A DNA stretch of 64,000 bases from Anaeroglomus sp964630775 (GCA_964630775.1 CAZVYY010000005.1:62001-126000); one strand, 5' to 3'; counted from the stretch's first letter, positions 42,095-51,618 are shown. Numbers and translations: made by a program. Notes: generated by a model not told the origin, from the letters alone.

Positions 42095-45031
42095 ATGAAG
42101 AAGTTATTAGTCGTTCTTTTGATTGCATGGATCGCCGGACTTGTTCCGACATGGGCACAAAGCCCTGTGCGAGTCCAGGTCTGGAATGAAGCGAAAGGCC
42201 CGGGCCAGGGCGATGCGTATTATCTGGGATTGCGAAATCCGGTCCAGACTTTTTATCTGGACGATATCGGCCTGGGGTCCCGTGAAGATACAGACACTTT
42301 CACGGTGCGTGAAACGGCTTTTATTTACATTAAAAAGGCCGGAACATACACTTTTTCTACCACATCCGATGACGGCAGCATGCTGTGGATCGGAGACTGG
42401 TGGGTTCCGCTGGGTGAAACCCTCGATCCGGACTTGCTGTTTGTCAAACAGGGTTTTCTCAAGAGTCTGCCGCTGACGCGGGTTGTCTTGAATGATGCCT
42501 GGCAGGGGGATACAACCGTCAGCGGTACCATTAATTTACGGGCGGGCGTCTATGGCCTGATGGTCTGTATGTATGAAGGCTCCGGCGGAGAAACCCTGCT
42601 GGCGTCCTATTCCGGACCGGATACCAACGGCTGGACTATGCGAATGGCCGCAAATACGGCGTTTGACCTTGCGATTCCTTCCAATAATCTGGTCAAATAT
42701 GAAATCTGGAATCTGTCGACAGCAGCAGGTTCCGAAGGTCTTCTGGCGCCCCCCTATAAAAACAATACGGTGCTTCCTGACATTTCACTGGTCCGTTCCA
42801 CCGAAGGGATAGCGGATTATATTGGAATGACCAGCAGCTTCAATGTGTCGTTCCTTCTGGGACGGGATTACTTTTTAGCCTATGAAATGGGAATTTATCC
42901 GGCTTCGGAGGCGATGGCCCTCGGCCTGGGTGTCAGTTCCGATGACGGCAGTCTCCTGTGGACAGGCAAATGGTGGGAACAAGGGGCTCCATTGACTCGG
43001 ATTGCGGATAACCAGGGGCTTCACGGGATGCAGTATCGCGCCGGTCAGATTGATGTCAATGCCGGACTAATCGGTATCGTTGCCATGCAGTACGAACACA
43101 GCGGCGATGAAGGTCTGGAAGTGTCCTATTGGACACCGGAGATTTCGCGTACGGTCTTGAAAGAAGGGCTTCTGGTGGCTCCGTATGATGCCAGCCGGCC
43201 CTATCCGGCCAACGGCCAGGCCAATGTGCCGCTGGAAGCGACATTGACCTGGACGGCTCCGGTACTGAATCCGTCGGCTCAAATGAAAGCGTATTTCGGG
43301 CCGTATGCAGGGACGTTGACGGAACAAGCGATTACCCAAAACAGTTTTAAGCCAACACTGGAAATGGACAAAGCCTATCAATGGCGTGTCGATGTGCTCG
43401 AACCCAATAATCAGCCCGGCGGAGTTCCAACCGTCCGTACCGGGGCGGTCTGGGCGTTCAGTACCGTCACATCCGACATTACCATTGTTCAGCAGCCAAT
43501 CGATCACATTGTGCCTCTGGGGACTGCCGGTCAGCTTACGGTGGTCGCCGAAAGCGCCTTGCCGCTGCAGTATAGCTGGAAAAAAGACGGCCAGTATCTC
43601 GGCGTTGGCGGCAGTGTTCTCGCGACGCCCGGCCTTCAGCCCGTCAATAACGGCCTGTATTCCTGTGAGATTACCAACGGCGTCAAAACCGTGGAAACCC
43701 GGGCCGCTCGGGTTGCCGTGAAACAATTGATGGCCTATTATCCTCTGGATGGCGACCTCAATGACCATGCTAACGAACTGGACCCGTCGGCATCGGGGGA
43801 TAAAGATGGTGTCTATATGGTCAACGACCCCAATATACTGGATGCCGTGACGCCGAATATGACCGTGCAGTATATTCCCGGCAAGAGCGGGCTGGGGCAG
43901 GCCGTGTTGTTCAATGGCGTGGACCAGTTCGTGTCCCTGGGGACCTGGGACCCCTCACAGGTAACCAATCAATTGACGGTTGCGTTGTGGGCCCGCTGGA
44001 ATGGCCATGTGGACAACCTCTGGCAGGGTCTGATCGGCAAACGCAATTCATGGAGCGGTACCAATATGCGGTGGCAGATTGAACTGGATCTGGGAACTGC
44101 GGACTTGCTCCGGAATCTGCGTGCCGCCGACCAGCCGGATTCATGGCAGGGGCCTCGGATTCCAGAGAAAACAACGCTGGTTTCCCGGGGCGGGTATGTC
44201 GAGTTCAGTTCTGAAAACCCCAGCACCAGCTACAATGAACGTGCCTATCGTGCCTTTGATGGCGCCACCGGCAGCAAATGGCTGGCCTTCCAGAATACCG
44301 GGTGGCTGACCTATATCTTCCCGGAAGACCGGGCCTATGTGATCACCTCGTATCAAATCACCTCGGCCAATGATGCCCCGGAACGCGATCCGGATAACTG
44401 GACACTGGAAGGGTCCAATGACGGCCTGACCTGGGCGGTCATTGATACCCAGGCCGGAAAAGCCACTTCCTGGACGGCGCGCAATCAGACCGTAACGTTT
44501 AATCTGCCGGCCAATGCGACCGCGTATAAGAGGATCAAGCTGAACGTCTCAAAGATTCGTACACCCTCGGTCAATATCATTCAGATTGCCGAACTGGCAC
44601 TGTTTGCCAATACGGCCCTGACAGCCGATGAAACCTGGGTCCATATCGCATCGACCTTTGATGGAACGAATGCAACCCTGTTTATCAATGGTCGGGCGGT
44701 AATTACCAAGCCGTCCGCTCTGGGTCCCAAGACGGATGCCAATCTGCTTTTTGGTGCCGATGAGCTAAATCCAACCGGCGGTTCGGCGGTCAGCAGCAAG
44801 CCCTGGGGCGGCAATTTCTTCAACGGGGCACTGGATGACATTCGCCTGTATAATTACGGCATGACCGCCAGTGAAGTCCTGGCCCTCTATAAACAAACCG
44901 TGCCGGGCGGCGATGTGTGTCTGCCGGGGACACAGCCTGAGTATGATTTTGACCAGGATTGCACCGTGGATGTTGACGATCTGTTAATGTTCATGAAGGA
45001 TTGGTTGGCCGACAATTCGGCTGGGCTGTAA
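42095..45031 (+). CDS. Giant exported PA14/LamG protein with inserted F5/8 type C domain
   Basis: 978 residues, signal peptide ending VPTWAQ, ATG preceded by GGAGG. Two PA14-like units lie at about 22-200 and 200-370 (KAGTYTFSTTSDDGSMLWIG; LGLGVSSDDGSLLWTGKWW), then FN3-like and Ig-like regions to about 540. A LamG domain begins at about 555 (VLFNGVDQFVSLGTWDPSQ) but is interrupted by a discoidin (F5/8 C) domain at about 700-840 (AYRAFDGATGSKWLAFQNTG, WTLEGSNDGLTW). It then resumes (TWVHIASTFDGTNATLFING). The C-terminus DQDCTVDVDDLLMFMKDWL is the same half-dockerin module. Probably a multivalent glycan-binding surface protein, transcribed with the preceding gene. Confidence 0.85.
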   Translation: MKKLLVVLLIAWIAGLVPTWAQSPVRVQVWNEAKGPGQGDAYYLGLRNPVQTFYLDDIGLGSREDTDTFTVRETAFIYIKKAGTYTFSTTSDDGSMLWIGDWWVPLGETLDPDLLFVKQGFLKSLPLTRVVLNDAWQGDTTVSGTINLRAGVYGLMVCMYEGSGGETLLASYSGPDTNGWTMRMAANTAFDLAIPSNNLVKYEIWNLSTAAGSEGLLAPPYKNNTVLPDISLVRSTEGIADYIGMTSSFNVSFLLGRDYFLAYEMGIYPASEAMALGLGVSSDDGSLLWTGKWWEQGAPLTRIADNQGLHGMQYRAGQIDVNAGLIGIVAMQYEHSGDEGLEVSYWTPEISRTVLKEGLLVAPYDASRPYPANGQANVPLEATLTWTAPVLNPSAQMKAYFGPYAGTLTEQAITQNSFKPTLEMDKAYQWRVDVLEPNNQPGGVPTVRTGAVWAFSTVTSDITIVQQPIDHIVPLGTAGQLTVVAESALPLQYSWKKDGQYLGVGGSVLATPGLQPVNNGLYSCEITNGVKTVETRAARVAVKQLMAYYPLDGDLNDHANELDPSASGDKDGVYMVNDPNILDAVTPNMTVQYIPGKSGLGQAVLFNGVDQFVSLGTWDPSQVTNQLTVALWARWNGHVDNLWQGLIGKRNSWSGTNMRWQIELDLGTADLLRNLRAADQPDSWQGPRIPEKTTLVSRGGYVEFSSENPSTSYNERAYRAFDGATGSKWLAFQNTGWLTYIFPEDRAYVITSYQITSANDAPERDPDNWTLEGSNDGLTWAVIDTQAGKATSWTARNQTVTFNLPANATAYKRIKLNVSKIRTPSVNIIQIAELALFANTALTADETWVHIASTFDGTNATLFINGRAVITKPSALGPKTDANLLFGADELNPTGGSAVSSKPWGGNFFNGALDDIRLYNYGMTASEVLALYKQTVPGGDVCLPGTQPEYDFDQDCTVDVDDLLMFMKDWLADNSAGL

Positions 45032-45077
45032 CAGGTTTTAAGATAAATCCTGAAACGGCCAAAACAACACAAAACAG

Positions 45078-45110
45078 GGGCCTGTGCTGTTCATCGGCAC
45101 AGGCCCTTTC
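45078..45110 (+). terminator. Rho-independent terminator
   Basis: GGGCCTGTGC - TGTTCATCG - GCACAGGCCC then TTTC. A 10-bp perfect stem 47 bases after the stop of the preceding gene; it may also serve the converging sulfatase remnant. Confidence 0.75.
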
Positions 45111-45146
45111 ATGTTCTTCGGGGAGCGACATGTATCAGGTGCTGTC

Positions 45147-45506
45147 TTAAATTTTCAGGGACGCGTTTAGTCGCTGCCGGGTATCCAGCGCCGCACCCGG
45201 ATCGTTCTGTTCTTTCATCCAGCGATCCAATTCGGCGGACAATCGCTTTTTAATGTCCGCATATTTTTCATCCGCCGTCAGATTATTCAGCTCGTACGGA
45301 TCCTGCTGACTGTCATAAAGCTCCTCCGCAGGCCGCTTCATATATTGCGTTACAAGGTTATTGGCCCGTTCATGCTGGCTGGCTGCCTCCATCCAGGTAT
45401 TCCAGTAATGCGTATGTTTGGTGCCGTTGATTCCCATCACATATTTCTGGATGTGCAGATTGTCCGGCAGTAACGTGTCGATTTCGCTACAAATCCATGA
45501 CAACAA
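45147..45506 (-). pseudogene. Sulfatase C-terminal remnant
   Basis: About 119 codons match the last quarter of N-sulfatase/arylsulfatase-like proteins: VTQYMKRPAEELYDSQQDPY, ELNNLTADEKYADIKKRLSA and ELDRWMKEQNDP. The sulfatase core, including the formylglycine Cys site, is absent upstream, where only A+T-rich non-coding DNA is found. The apparent start has no ribosome-binding site. It is most simply the tail left by a deletion, although the upstream regulatory-type element at 45638-45710 appears kept. Confidence 0.75.
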
Positions 45507-45637
45507 AAATGACTAATAACTCCAGAAAGAGTTAGCTGTACGATTGTAAGCGATTGTTATAAATAGAGTTATGAGGTATTCAAATATTGCAACCGTTGTT
45601 TAATAGCCGTCGCGGAATACTCGTACCCCTTAAGCGT

Positions 45638-45710
45638 AATAACACCGAGGATGGATAATTTTAACCTTCTTCTTTTTGTAACTTCTTTTTTGAATTGCAA
45701 TTGAAAAGGA
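45638..45710 (-). promoter_or_regulatory. Conserved upstream element, second copy
   Basis: Minus strand: CAATTCAAAAAAGAAGTTAC, then AAAGAAGAAGGTTAAAATTA, TCCATCCTCGGTGTTATT. Shares GGTTAA-ATTATCC-TC and GGTGTTAT blocks with 37875-37943 in the same order and spacing. Confidence 0.5.
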
Positions 45711-45796
45711 ATCAAAAACCAAATATCCAACTTCTATCGTGACGGAAAAATTGATGCACATTCAGCAGTCCTCTCGAAATGAACCTGCCGATAAAA

Positions 45797-45833
45797 CAAA
45801 AAAAGCCTCATAAGTTCATCACTTATAAGGCCT
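45797..45833 (-). terminator. Terminator downstream of tRNA-Lys
   Basis: On the minus strand AAGGCCTTATAAG - TGATGAA - CTTATGAGGCTTTTTTT: an imperfect stem of about 11 pairs followed by seven T, 10 bases after the tRNA 3' end. Confidence 0.75.
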
Positions 45834-45842
45834 TATCATTAC

Positions 45843-45915
45843 TGGGTGAGTTGGGATTCGAACCCAAGACCTACGCATTAAAAGTGCGTTGCTCTACCTG
45901 CTGAGCTACTCACCC
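45843..45915 (-). tRNA. tRNA-Lys (anticodon TTT)
   Basis: 73 bases on the minus strand fold as a standard cloverleaf. The acceptor stem is GGGTGAG/CTCACCC and the D arm GCTCAGCAGGTAGAGC. The anticodon arm is ACGCA-CTTTTAA-TGCGT with anticodon TTT, and the T arm TTGGG-TTCGAAT-CCCAA. The discriminator is A. CCA is not encoded, so it is added after transcription. Confidence 0.97.
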
Positions 45916-46047
45916 AGGCGTATTTCGCCTGTCGGCAGCAAGATTCCTGCCGAAAAGACCACAAAACATACCATCCGGGTGTTGTTTTATCAACAAAAAA
46001 AGCTCAAAAATTATAGCTCCATGTGTGAAATAAGGCAGGATAGAATT

Positions 46048-46818
46048 TTACCTGGCTTGCCGGGCTTTTTCCCAGTTTTCTTCGGCTTCAGGTCTGCGGA
46101 TATAAAGCGGAACCAGAGTATCCGGGGCGTCAAACTGTTCCTGTTTTGCTTGCAGTCGGGCTACATGCCAGACCGACACAGCGTTGGCCGGCCAGCAGGA
46201 TTTGTCCAGAATCACAGTGTTTGGATGCTCGAAGTGCTTGTGATAATACACCAGACCCTCGCCGAGCAGGGCTGTTTTGGGTTGGCACTCACAATAGTCC
46301 GATAAAAAAGCTGCTGGTGTTATCAGTAAATCCTCGGTCATGCGATGGAGGCCGGTGTCATTTTTATTGAAGACGGCGATGTAGAAATACCCCTTTTTTG
46401 CATCGAGAATAGTTGCAATCCGCCGGATATCGGAGTTTGTGTTATCCATATAATATAGTGCATTGTGTGCCAGTGCATCCAATGTGTTCACCGCAACAAT
46501 CTTAGCGCCCATGGAAAAGGCCGCCATCTTGGCGAAGGTAACTGCGATGCGTATGCCGGTAAAGCTGCCGGGGCCTTTGGGGAGATAGATATGCTGAATA
46601 TCCTTAGTAGATAAACCATGTCTTGATAAAAGACTTTGGATGGCCGGTAAAAGCTCCGAACTATGCTTTTGGAAGCCCGACAATGTGGCGTGGTCGAGGA
46701 TAGCATCCTCACAGGCAATTGCCGCTGAGCCTGTCCTGCCGCTGGTTTCAATGGCGATGCTGACGTTTGGCCGGAAGGAGGGATCAGGCGAATCAGTATT
46801 GATAGCTCGATTTGTCAA
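46048..46818 (-). CDS. tsaB: tRNA threonylcarbamoyladenosine synthesis protein TsaB
   Basis: TsaB is the scaffold partner of TsaD in making the t6A modification at position 37 of ANN-decoding tRNAs. The 256-residue protein has the ASKHA-type start VSIAIETSGRTGSAAI, then FQKHSSELLPAIQSLLSRHG and the hallmark LPKGPGSFTGIRIAVTFAK. Only a TTG at 46818 is available as start: the frame is closed four codons further upstream and no ATG or GTG precedes the conserved VSIAIET. It lies near tRNA-Lys(TTT), itself a t6A substrate class, but on an independent transcript as far as seen. Confidence 0.92.
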   Translation of the reverse strand: MTNRAINTDSPDPSFRPNVSIAIETSGRTGSAAIACEDAILDHATLSGFQKHSSELLPAIQSLLSRHGLSTKDIQHIYLPKGPGSFTGIRIAVTFAKMAAFSMGAKIVAVNTLDALAHNALYYMDNTNSDIRRIATILDAKKGYFYIAVFNKNDTGLHRMTEDLLITPAAFLSDYCECQPKTALLGEGLVYYHKHFEHPNTVILDKSCWPANAVSVWHVARLQAKQEQFDAPDTLVPLYIRRPEAEENWEKARQAR

Positions 46819-47055
46819 TTTTTTATAGTCCTATAAGCATAAATTAACAGCGAGGCGGAATATACAAATGAACCGCAGAAAAAACAAGCGAATTATCAAG
46901 GGTAAACCCGGATTTTTTCACTTGCAATAATCTCATCATGGTTATACACTTACGAATCGATTGTTATATGGGACATAGCGTCTCCATAATTTCGGTCGGC
47001 AGGATTTGTCAGGAATAATTGAACTAATAATTCAGATTTTCTGGAGGTTTTTCTG

Positions 47056-50000
47056 GTGAGTACGCAATCATTTATTTGGGTACGTCGAGCCGGTACACTC
47101 GCACTTCTATTTGCCGTATTGGCGTTTGTCTGGACTACAGGCACCATTCGGGCGGCGGATACCCCGGCCTCTGAGCAGGAAGCCAAGCAGCAAAAGGCCG
47201 ACAGCTCACTGAAAGTCGTGGAAGAATGGATTAAGCGGGGCATGTACACCAAGGCACAAGGCGATCTGGCAGAGGTGGAACAGGCCTACGGCTCCTTTTT
47301 GACCGATACCCAGAAGCAGAAAGCCAAATCACTTGCCGGGCAGATTCAAACCGCTTTGGCCGAACGCGAAAAGATTGTCACCCTCAGAAAGCAAATTGAC
47401 CAGTTTATTGCGGGTGGGAATTATACCGAGGCCAAGAAACTTCTGCTGCAGATTCAGGCCAGTCCCTATGTCAATGAAATGGAAAAAAGTGTGATTACCG
47501 CCGACCTGGACAAGGTCAATGCGTCTTTAAGTCAGCAGGCTCAGCCGGCCGAACCTGCCCAGAAGCCGGCAGCCGAACCAGTTGAGGTTACGGAAGTTCC
47601 TGCTGTTGTGGAAGTGGTCGAAGTCAAAGCCGAACAGCCTGCTGTGGAAGTCGTAGAGGTCAAGGTCGAGGAAGCGACCCCGGTTCAGGCCGAGGCGGTG
47701 GAGGTTACGGTTGAACAGCCGGCTGCGGTTCAACCTGAAGTGGTTGCAGTCCCCGTTGCGACCGAAGTGACGAAAGTAACTGCGGCTCAGCCGGCCCAGC
47801 CCGTAACGCCCGCCCAGCAGAATTCCTATCTGCGGGAAGTGATTCGCAAGCAGGAAGTCCAGCGGAGCTATACGCGGGCTATGGTTGCCGATGCCCTGAA
47901 CAAGGCGGACCAGGCAAAAGCCAAACAGGACTTCACCGCCGCCAGAACCGCTTTGCGGAATGCATTCTCGACACTGGAAAACAACCGTCTGCTGCTGGGT
48001 GATGAATATGGCGACCTCAAGAAAAAGCTGACCGAAAAGGAAGAGATTGTTGCCTCGGAAGAAAAAACATTCAGCGAACAGCAGGCCAAAATCAAGCAGG
48101 AGCAGGCCGACCAGATAACGACAAAAATTCGTCAGGACCTCGATGTTCAGCGTGCCAAGGCCGTCGGTGATTATATGGAACGGGCCCTTGCTTTTGAGGC
48201 GGAGGAACGCTACGAGGAAGCCCTGGGGCAACTGGAGCAGCTTCTGGCGGTTGACCCCCATAATCGGGAGGCCCTGATTAAGCGAAAGACGCTGGAAAAT
48301 ACCATCCGCTGGGTCGAACAGCTTCGCATTAAGCATGAAGCTGAAAAAGAAGAGATGCAGTTGATTCTGGAAACCAGCGGAAAATCCACGCCTTTCTCCA
48401 AAGAAATCAATTACCCCCGCAACTGGAAAGAAATCTCCAAACGCCGCGAACAAATGCTTCAGGAACAGATGAGTCCGGCCGACGTTGCCGTCAATAAACT
48501 GCTGGATCAGCCGGTGAACCTGTCGGCCCTGACGCCAGAAACCACCTTCGAAGAAGCAATTAATATTCTGCGGGATTCGGTCCAGCCTCAGTTGTCGATT
48601 GCCGTGATGTGGAAAGATATCACGGAGAACGCTTTTATTGATAAAGATACCCCAATCACATTAAGCGGTGAAGGCCTGGTGTCGGTTCCGCTGCGGGTCG
48701 GGCTGGAACGCGTCCTTCAGGCGGTCAGTGCCGGCGGCATGGCCGAACTGGGTTATGTGGTTCAGTATGGTATTGTGACGATTGCCACAGTGGATTATCT
48801 GCCCAAGCCCTTTACCAACGTAGTGTATGATGTTGCGGAATTACTGAGTCCGCCGGCGGATTTTGATGAATACAACGGCGGTATTCAGGGTGTTGGTCAA
48901 AGCAACAACATCATGGGGCAAAACCAGGGCAATCAGGCTGGACAGCAGGGCGGCCAGGGCGGTTCCAGCGGCGGACAGAACCGTGGCAACCGTCGCAGCA
49001 GCGGCAGCAGCAGCCAGTATCTGGGTAGCTGGCGTTCCCGTGAAATGGGCGATCAGTTGATTGATACCATTTTGCAGACCATCGATCCGGATAGCTGGTA
49101 TGACAACGGCGGTGATGCTCGTATTGAGCAGTTCATGGGGACCAAGCTGATTGTCTGGCAGACTCCGGAAAATCACGAAAAGATTCGTAAATTCCTCGAT
49201 GAAATGCGAAAACAGCTTGGGCAGCAGGTTGCCATTGAAGCGCGTTTCCTGCTGGTCGATGAGCATTTCCTCGAAGATATCGGCCTGGATGTCCAGATTA
49301 ACCGGTTGAAAGTCGGCGGCAAGTGGAATAGCGATGCCGGCGAAGGAGTTCTGATGTTCACTCAGAATTCGTATAACGCGGCGGCGTCTCAGCCGACTGC
49401 TGTCGGCGGCACCCTGGGCGGAGCAACCCCTTCGCTGACTTCCGGATTTGCCTATGTCCTGGATGATTTACAGGTGGATTTCCTGCTGCGTGCCACGCAG
49501 ATGCACAGTAATTCCCGCCAGTTAACCGCTCCCAAGGCCATGGTGCTCAGCGGCGAATCCGCCACCCTGCAGGTCACCACGGTACGCCGGCTTCGCACGG
49601 ATGCAACGCTGGGTACGGAAACGATTACGCCTGCGGAAGGCCAGCCGATTACGAATGCGTATATTGAAAACACGTATGAAGACTTCGATTCCGGTGTGCG
49701 TCTGTCGATTACCCCGACGATCACATCCGATATGAAATATGTGATTTTACGTATCACGACGTATACGCTGGACTTGACGGATAATAAGATTGAGCAGACG
49801 CTGGGCTTCAATCCCACCTCCGGCGAGGAAGTCAAGGTTGAGATTTCGTATCCGACCGAACAGGTCTCTTCCGTTCAGACTCGTGTCTCGATTCCGGATC
49901 GTGGTACAGTCTTTCTGGGCGGTCTGACATTAACCGCGCAGGCTGAACGGGAAGCCGGGGTTCCGATCCTGAGCAAGATTCCGATTATCTCCCGCTTCTT

Positions 50001-50112
50001 CTCAAACCGCAGCGAAGTCCAGGATAAACGTATCCTGCTGATTCTGGTCAAGCCGACCATCGTGCTCCAGAACGAAGCGGAAGAAGATGCCGTCGCCGCA
50101 ATGGGCAGATAA
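47056..50112 (+). CDS. Secretin-family outer-membrane channel protein (GspD/PilQ type)
   Basis: GTG start at 47056 with CTGGAGG eight bases upstream. The 1018-residue protein has a signal peptide (ALLFAVLAFVWTTGTIRA) and a helical repeat region at about 40-165. A Val/Glu/Pro/Ala-rich tract lies at about 175-255 (VEVVEVKAEQPAVEVVEV), and another coiled-coil/TPR region extends to about 470. An STN/N-like domain with LDQPVNLSALTPETTFEEAI and a Gly/Ser/Asn-rich loop near 620-650 follow. The secretin domain runs from about 710 to 1000 (QVAIEARFLLVDE, GTVFLGGLTLTAQAEREAGV, PILSKIPIISRFFSNRS). Secretins form export pores of type II secretion or type IV pili. No other secretion genes lie nearby, so its system is unknown. 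Confidence 0.92.
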   Translation: MSTQSFIWVRRAGTLALLFAVLAFVWTTGTIRAADTPASEQEAKQQKADSSLKVVEEWIKRGMYTKAQGDLAEVEQAYGSFLTDTQKQKAKSLAGQIQTALAEREKIVTLRKQIDQFIAGGNYTEAKKLLLQIQASPYVNEMEKSVITADLDKVNASLSQQAQPAEPAQKPAAEPVEVTEVPAVVEVVEVKAEQPAVEVVEVKVEEATPVQAEAVEVTVEQPAAVQPEVVAVPVATEVTKVTAAQPAQPVTPAQQNSYLREVIRKQEVQRSYTRAMVADALNKADQAKAKQDFTAARTALRNAFSTLENNRLLLGDEYGDLKKKLTEKEEIVASEEKTFSEQQAKIKQEQADQITTKIRQDLDVQRAKAVGDYMERALAFEAEERYEEALGQLEQLLAVDPHNREALIKRKTLENTIRWVEQLRIKHEAEKEEMQLILETSGKSTPFSKEINYPRNWKEISKRREQMLQEQMSPADVAVNKLLDQPVNLSALTPETTFEEAINILRDSVQPQLSIAVMWKDITENAFIDKDTPITLSGEGLVSVPLRVGLERVLQAVSAGGMAELGYVVQYGIVTIATVDYLPKPFTNVVYDVAELLSPPADFDEYNGGIQGVGQSNNIMGQNQGNQAGQQGGQGGSSGGQNRGNRRSSGSSSQYLGSWRSREMGDQLIDTILQTIDPDSWYDNGGDARIEQFMGTKLIVWQTPENHEKIRKFLDEMRKQLGQQVAIEARFLLVDEHFLEDIGLDVQINRLKVGGKWNSDAGEGVLMFTQNSYNAAASQPTAVGGTLGGATPSLTSGFAYVLDDLQVDFLLRATQMHSNSRQLTAPKAMVLSGESATLQVTTVRRLRTDATLGTETITPAEGQPITNAYIENTYEDFDSGVRLSITPTITSDMKYVILRITTYTLDLTDNKIEQTLGFNPTSGEEVKVEISYPTEQVSSVQTRVSIPDRGTVFLGGLTLTAQAEREAGVPILSKIPIISRFFSNRSEVQDKRILLILVKPTIVLQNEAEEDAVAAMGR

Positions 50113-50139
50113 TCCAAAGCCGTATATTGTTAAAGCAAT

Positions 50140-50173
50140 AAAAAAGGGACGCCGTTATAAGCGTCCCTTTTTT
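50140..50173. terminator. Bidirectional terminator between secretin and aroC
   Basis: AAAAAGGGACGC - CGTTATAA - GCGTCCCTTTTTTT: perfect stem with A and T runs on either side, 28 bases past the secretin stop and 35 bases from the aroC stop. Confidence 0.9.
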
Positions 50174-50207
50174 TGTGGGCACAGATGGATTTGCACAAGA
50201 AACAATC

Positions 50208-51536
50208 TCAGGCAAATCTCGCCTTGAGCTGTTCATATCCCATCCAGGCAATCAAATTGTCCAGCATGACCATAGCGGTATAATTTTCTGCGACCGGCCA
50301 GATCCGGCCGACAATCGTTGGATCACGTCGTGTGATGGCCGCCAGTTGGGTGTTTTCCAGCGTATATTTGTCGATGGTCCGCTGGGCCTTGTCGATGGTG
50401 GGAGTTGGTTTGACGGCCAGTCGAACGACAATATCCTGCCCGCTGGAAAGGCCCCCGGTGATGCCGCCGGCATGGTTGGTCAAAAAGTGCACCTGACCCC
50501 GGTCCGCCTGCATGGCATCGTTGGACTGGATTCCGGTCATGTCCTTGACGGCAAAGCCTGCTCCGACCTCTACGCCCTTGACGGCGCCGATGCCCAGCAT
50601 CTGGCCGAGCTGGGCGTCCAGCTTGTCGAATACCGGTTCTCCCAGGCCGACCGGAACGCCTGTGACCACCACTTCGACAACGCCGCCGGAAGAGTCGCCG
50701 CTGCGGGTGATTTTATTGCATGCCTGCAGCATCGCCTCGGCGACGTCCAGGTCGGGACTGAGGATCACTTGATGAACGCCGTATGCGGCGCGGACTTCCT
50801 CGGCGGAAATCAACGGGGCCTTGGCCCGGATATCGTCTATCGCCTGCTCAATCTGGGCAAAGACCTTCATCTTTTCCAGAAACCGCATCTCCATCGTCAC
50901 CAGGCCTTTGACATAAATCTCCTGATAGAACGGATCCAGGTCGCGGCGCATCTGCTTGTAGCGTTCGGTGTAATCAAAAATGGTCTTGTGATCCATATCC
51001 GGGCATCGGACGCCTGCGGCTTCACGGATATACGAAAACACATGGATGCCGAACTGCTTGAGTATCTTCTTGGCGACATAGCCTGCGGCGACAATCGTGG
51101 AGGTGTACCGTCCGCTGAAGATGCCTGCACCAATGGCATCGTCGCAGGGGCCGTATTTGCAGAAGGATGCCCATGACGCATGGCCGGGCCGCGGCGTGCG
51201 GTTGGTATCCTGGTATTGTTTGATGTGAATAAAATGCCGATCCAGATTGGGAATTAAAATCGTAATCGGAGTCCCATTGGTCAGGTTTTTATTGCCTGCG
51301 TTTTCAATGGTATCGGCCGCATTCAGCCCGGTATAAATCACCGGCAAGTCCGGCTCTTTGCGCGGACTGGATAATTCATCCGCCCCGGGTTTCCGCAGCA
51401 GCAAATCCCCGTACAATTCCTGTTCGGTCAGGCTCATCGCCGGGGGGGCGCCCTGAACCACGGCGGTCAGGCCTTCCTGATACGAGCCTCCCGACACCGA
51501 AACCTGAAAAAATCGTCCTGTATGACAACCAATCAT
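50208..51536 (-). CDS. aroC: Chorismate synthase (divergent)
   Basis: Final common shikimate-pathway step: converts EPSP to chorismate using reduced FMN. The 442-residue protein is longer than the usual 360-390. Family motifs are seen at DRHFIHIKQYQDTNRTPRPG followed by HASWASFCKYG. The C-terminal GGITGGLSSGQDIVVRLAVK with PTPTI is the classic signature. The usual GGRSSARET segment is replaced by GAGIFSGRYTSTIVAAG, so the enzyme is an unusual branch. AGGAGG lies six bases before the ATG. It is the last of three tandem minus-strand genes after aroA and a PEPCK-like gene. Confidence 0.9.
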   Translation of the reverse strand: MIGCHTGRFFQVSVSGGSYQEGLTAVVQGAPPAMSLTEQELYGDLLLRKPGADELSSPRKEPDLPVIYTGLNAADTIENAGNKNLTNGTPITILIPNLDRHFIHIKQYQDTNRTPRPGHASWASFCKYGPCDDAIGAGIFSGRYTSTIVAAGYVAKKILKQFGIHVFSYIREAAGVRCPDMDHKTIFDYTERYKQMRRDLDPFYQEIYVKGLVTMEMRFLEKMKVFAQIEQAIDDIRAKAPLISAEEVRAAYGVHQVILSPDLDVAEAMLQACNKITRSGDSSGGVVEVVVTGVPVGLGEPVFDKLDAQLGQMLGIGAVKGVEVGAGFAVKDMTGIQSNDAMQADRGQVHFLTNHAGGITGGLSSGQDIVVRLAVKPTPTIDKAQRTIDKYTLENTQLAAITRRDPTIVGRIWPVAENYTAMVMLDNLIAWMGYEQLKARFA

Positions 51537-51618
51537 TGCTGGCCTCCTGTGAATAAGGTTTCTATATAAAGAATCATCTTATACCAGAAATTGCGTTGCT
51601 TGGGAAGACCTGTTTGTC

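Larger units (their letters stand above)
45507..45842. other. 336-base spacer with regulatory-type element and tRNA terminator
   Basis: No gene is seen. It holds the element at 45638-45710, similar to the one upstream of GH127, and a terminator-like hairpin at 45797-45833 behind the tRNA. The missing 5' part of the sulfatase remnant would have occupied this stretch. Confidence 0.6.
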
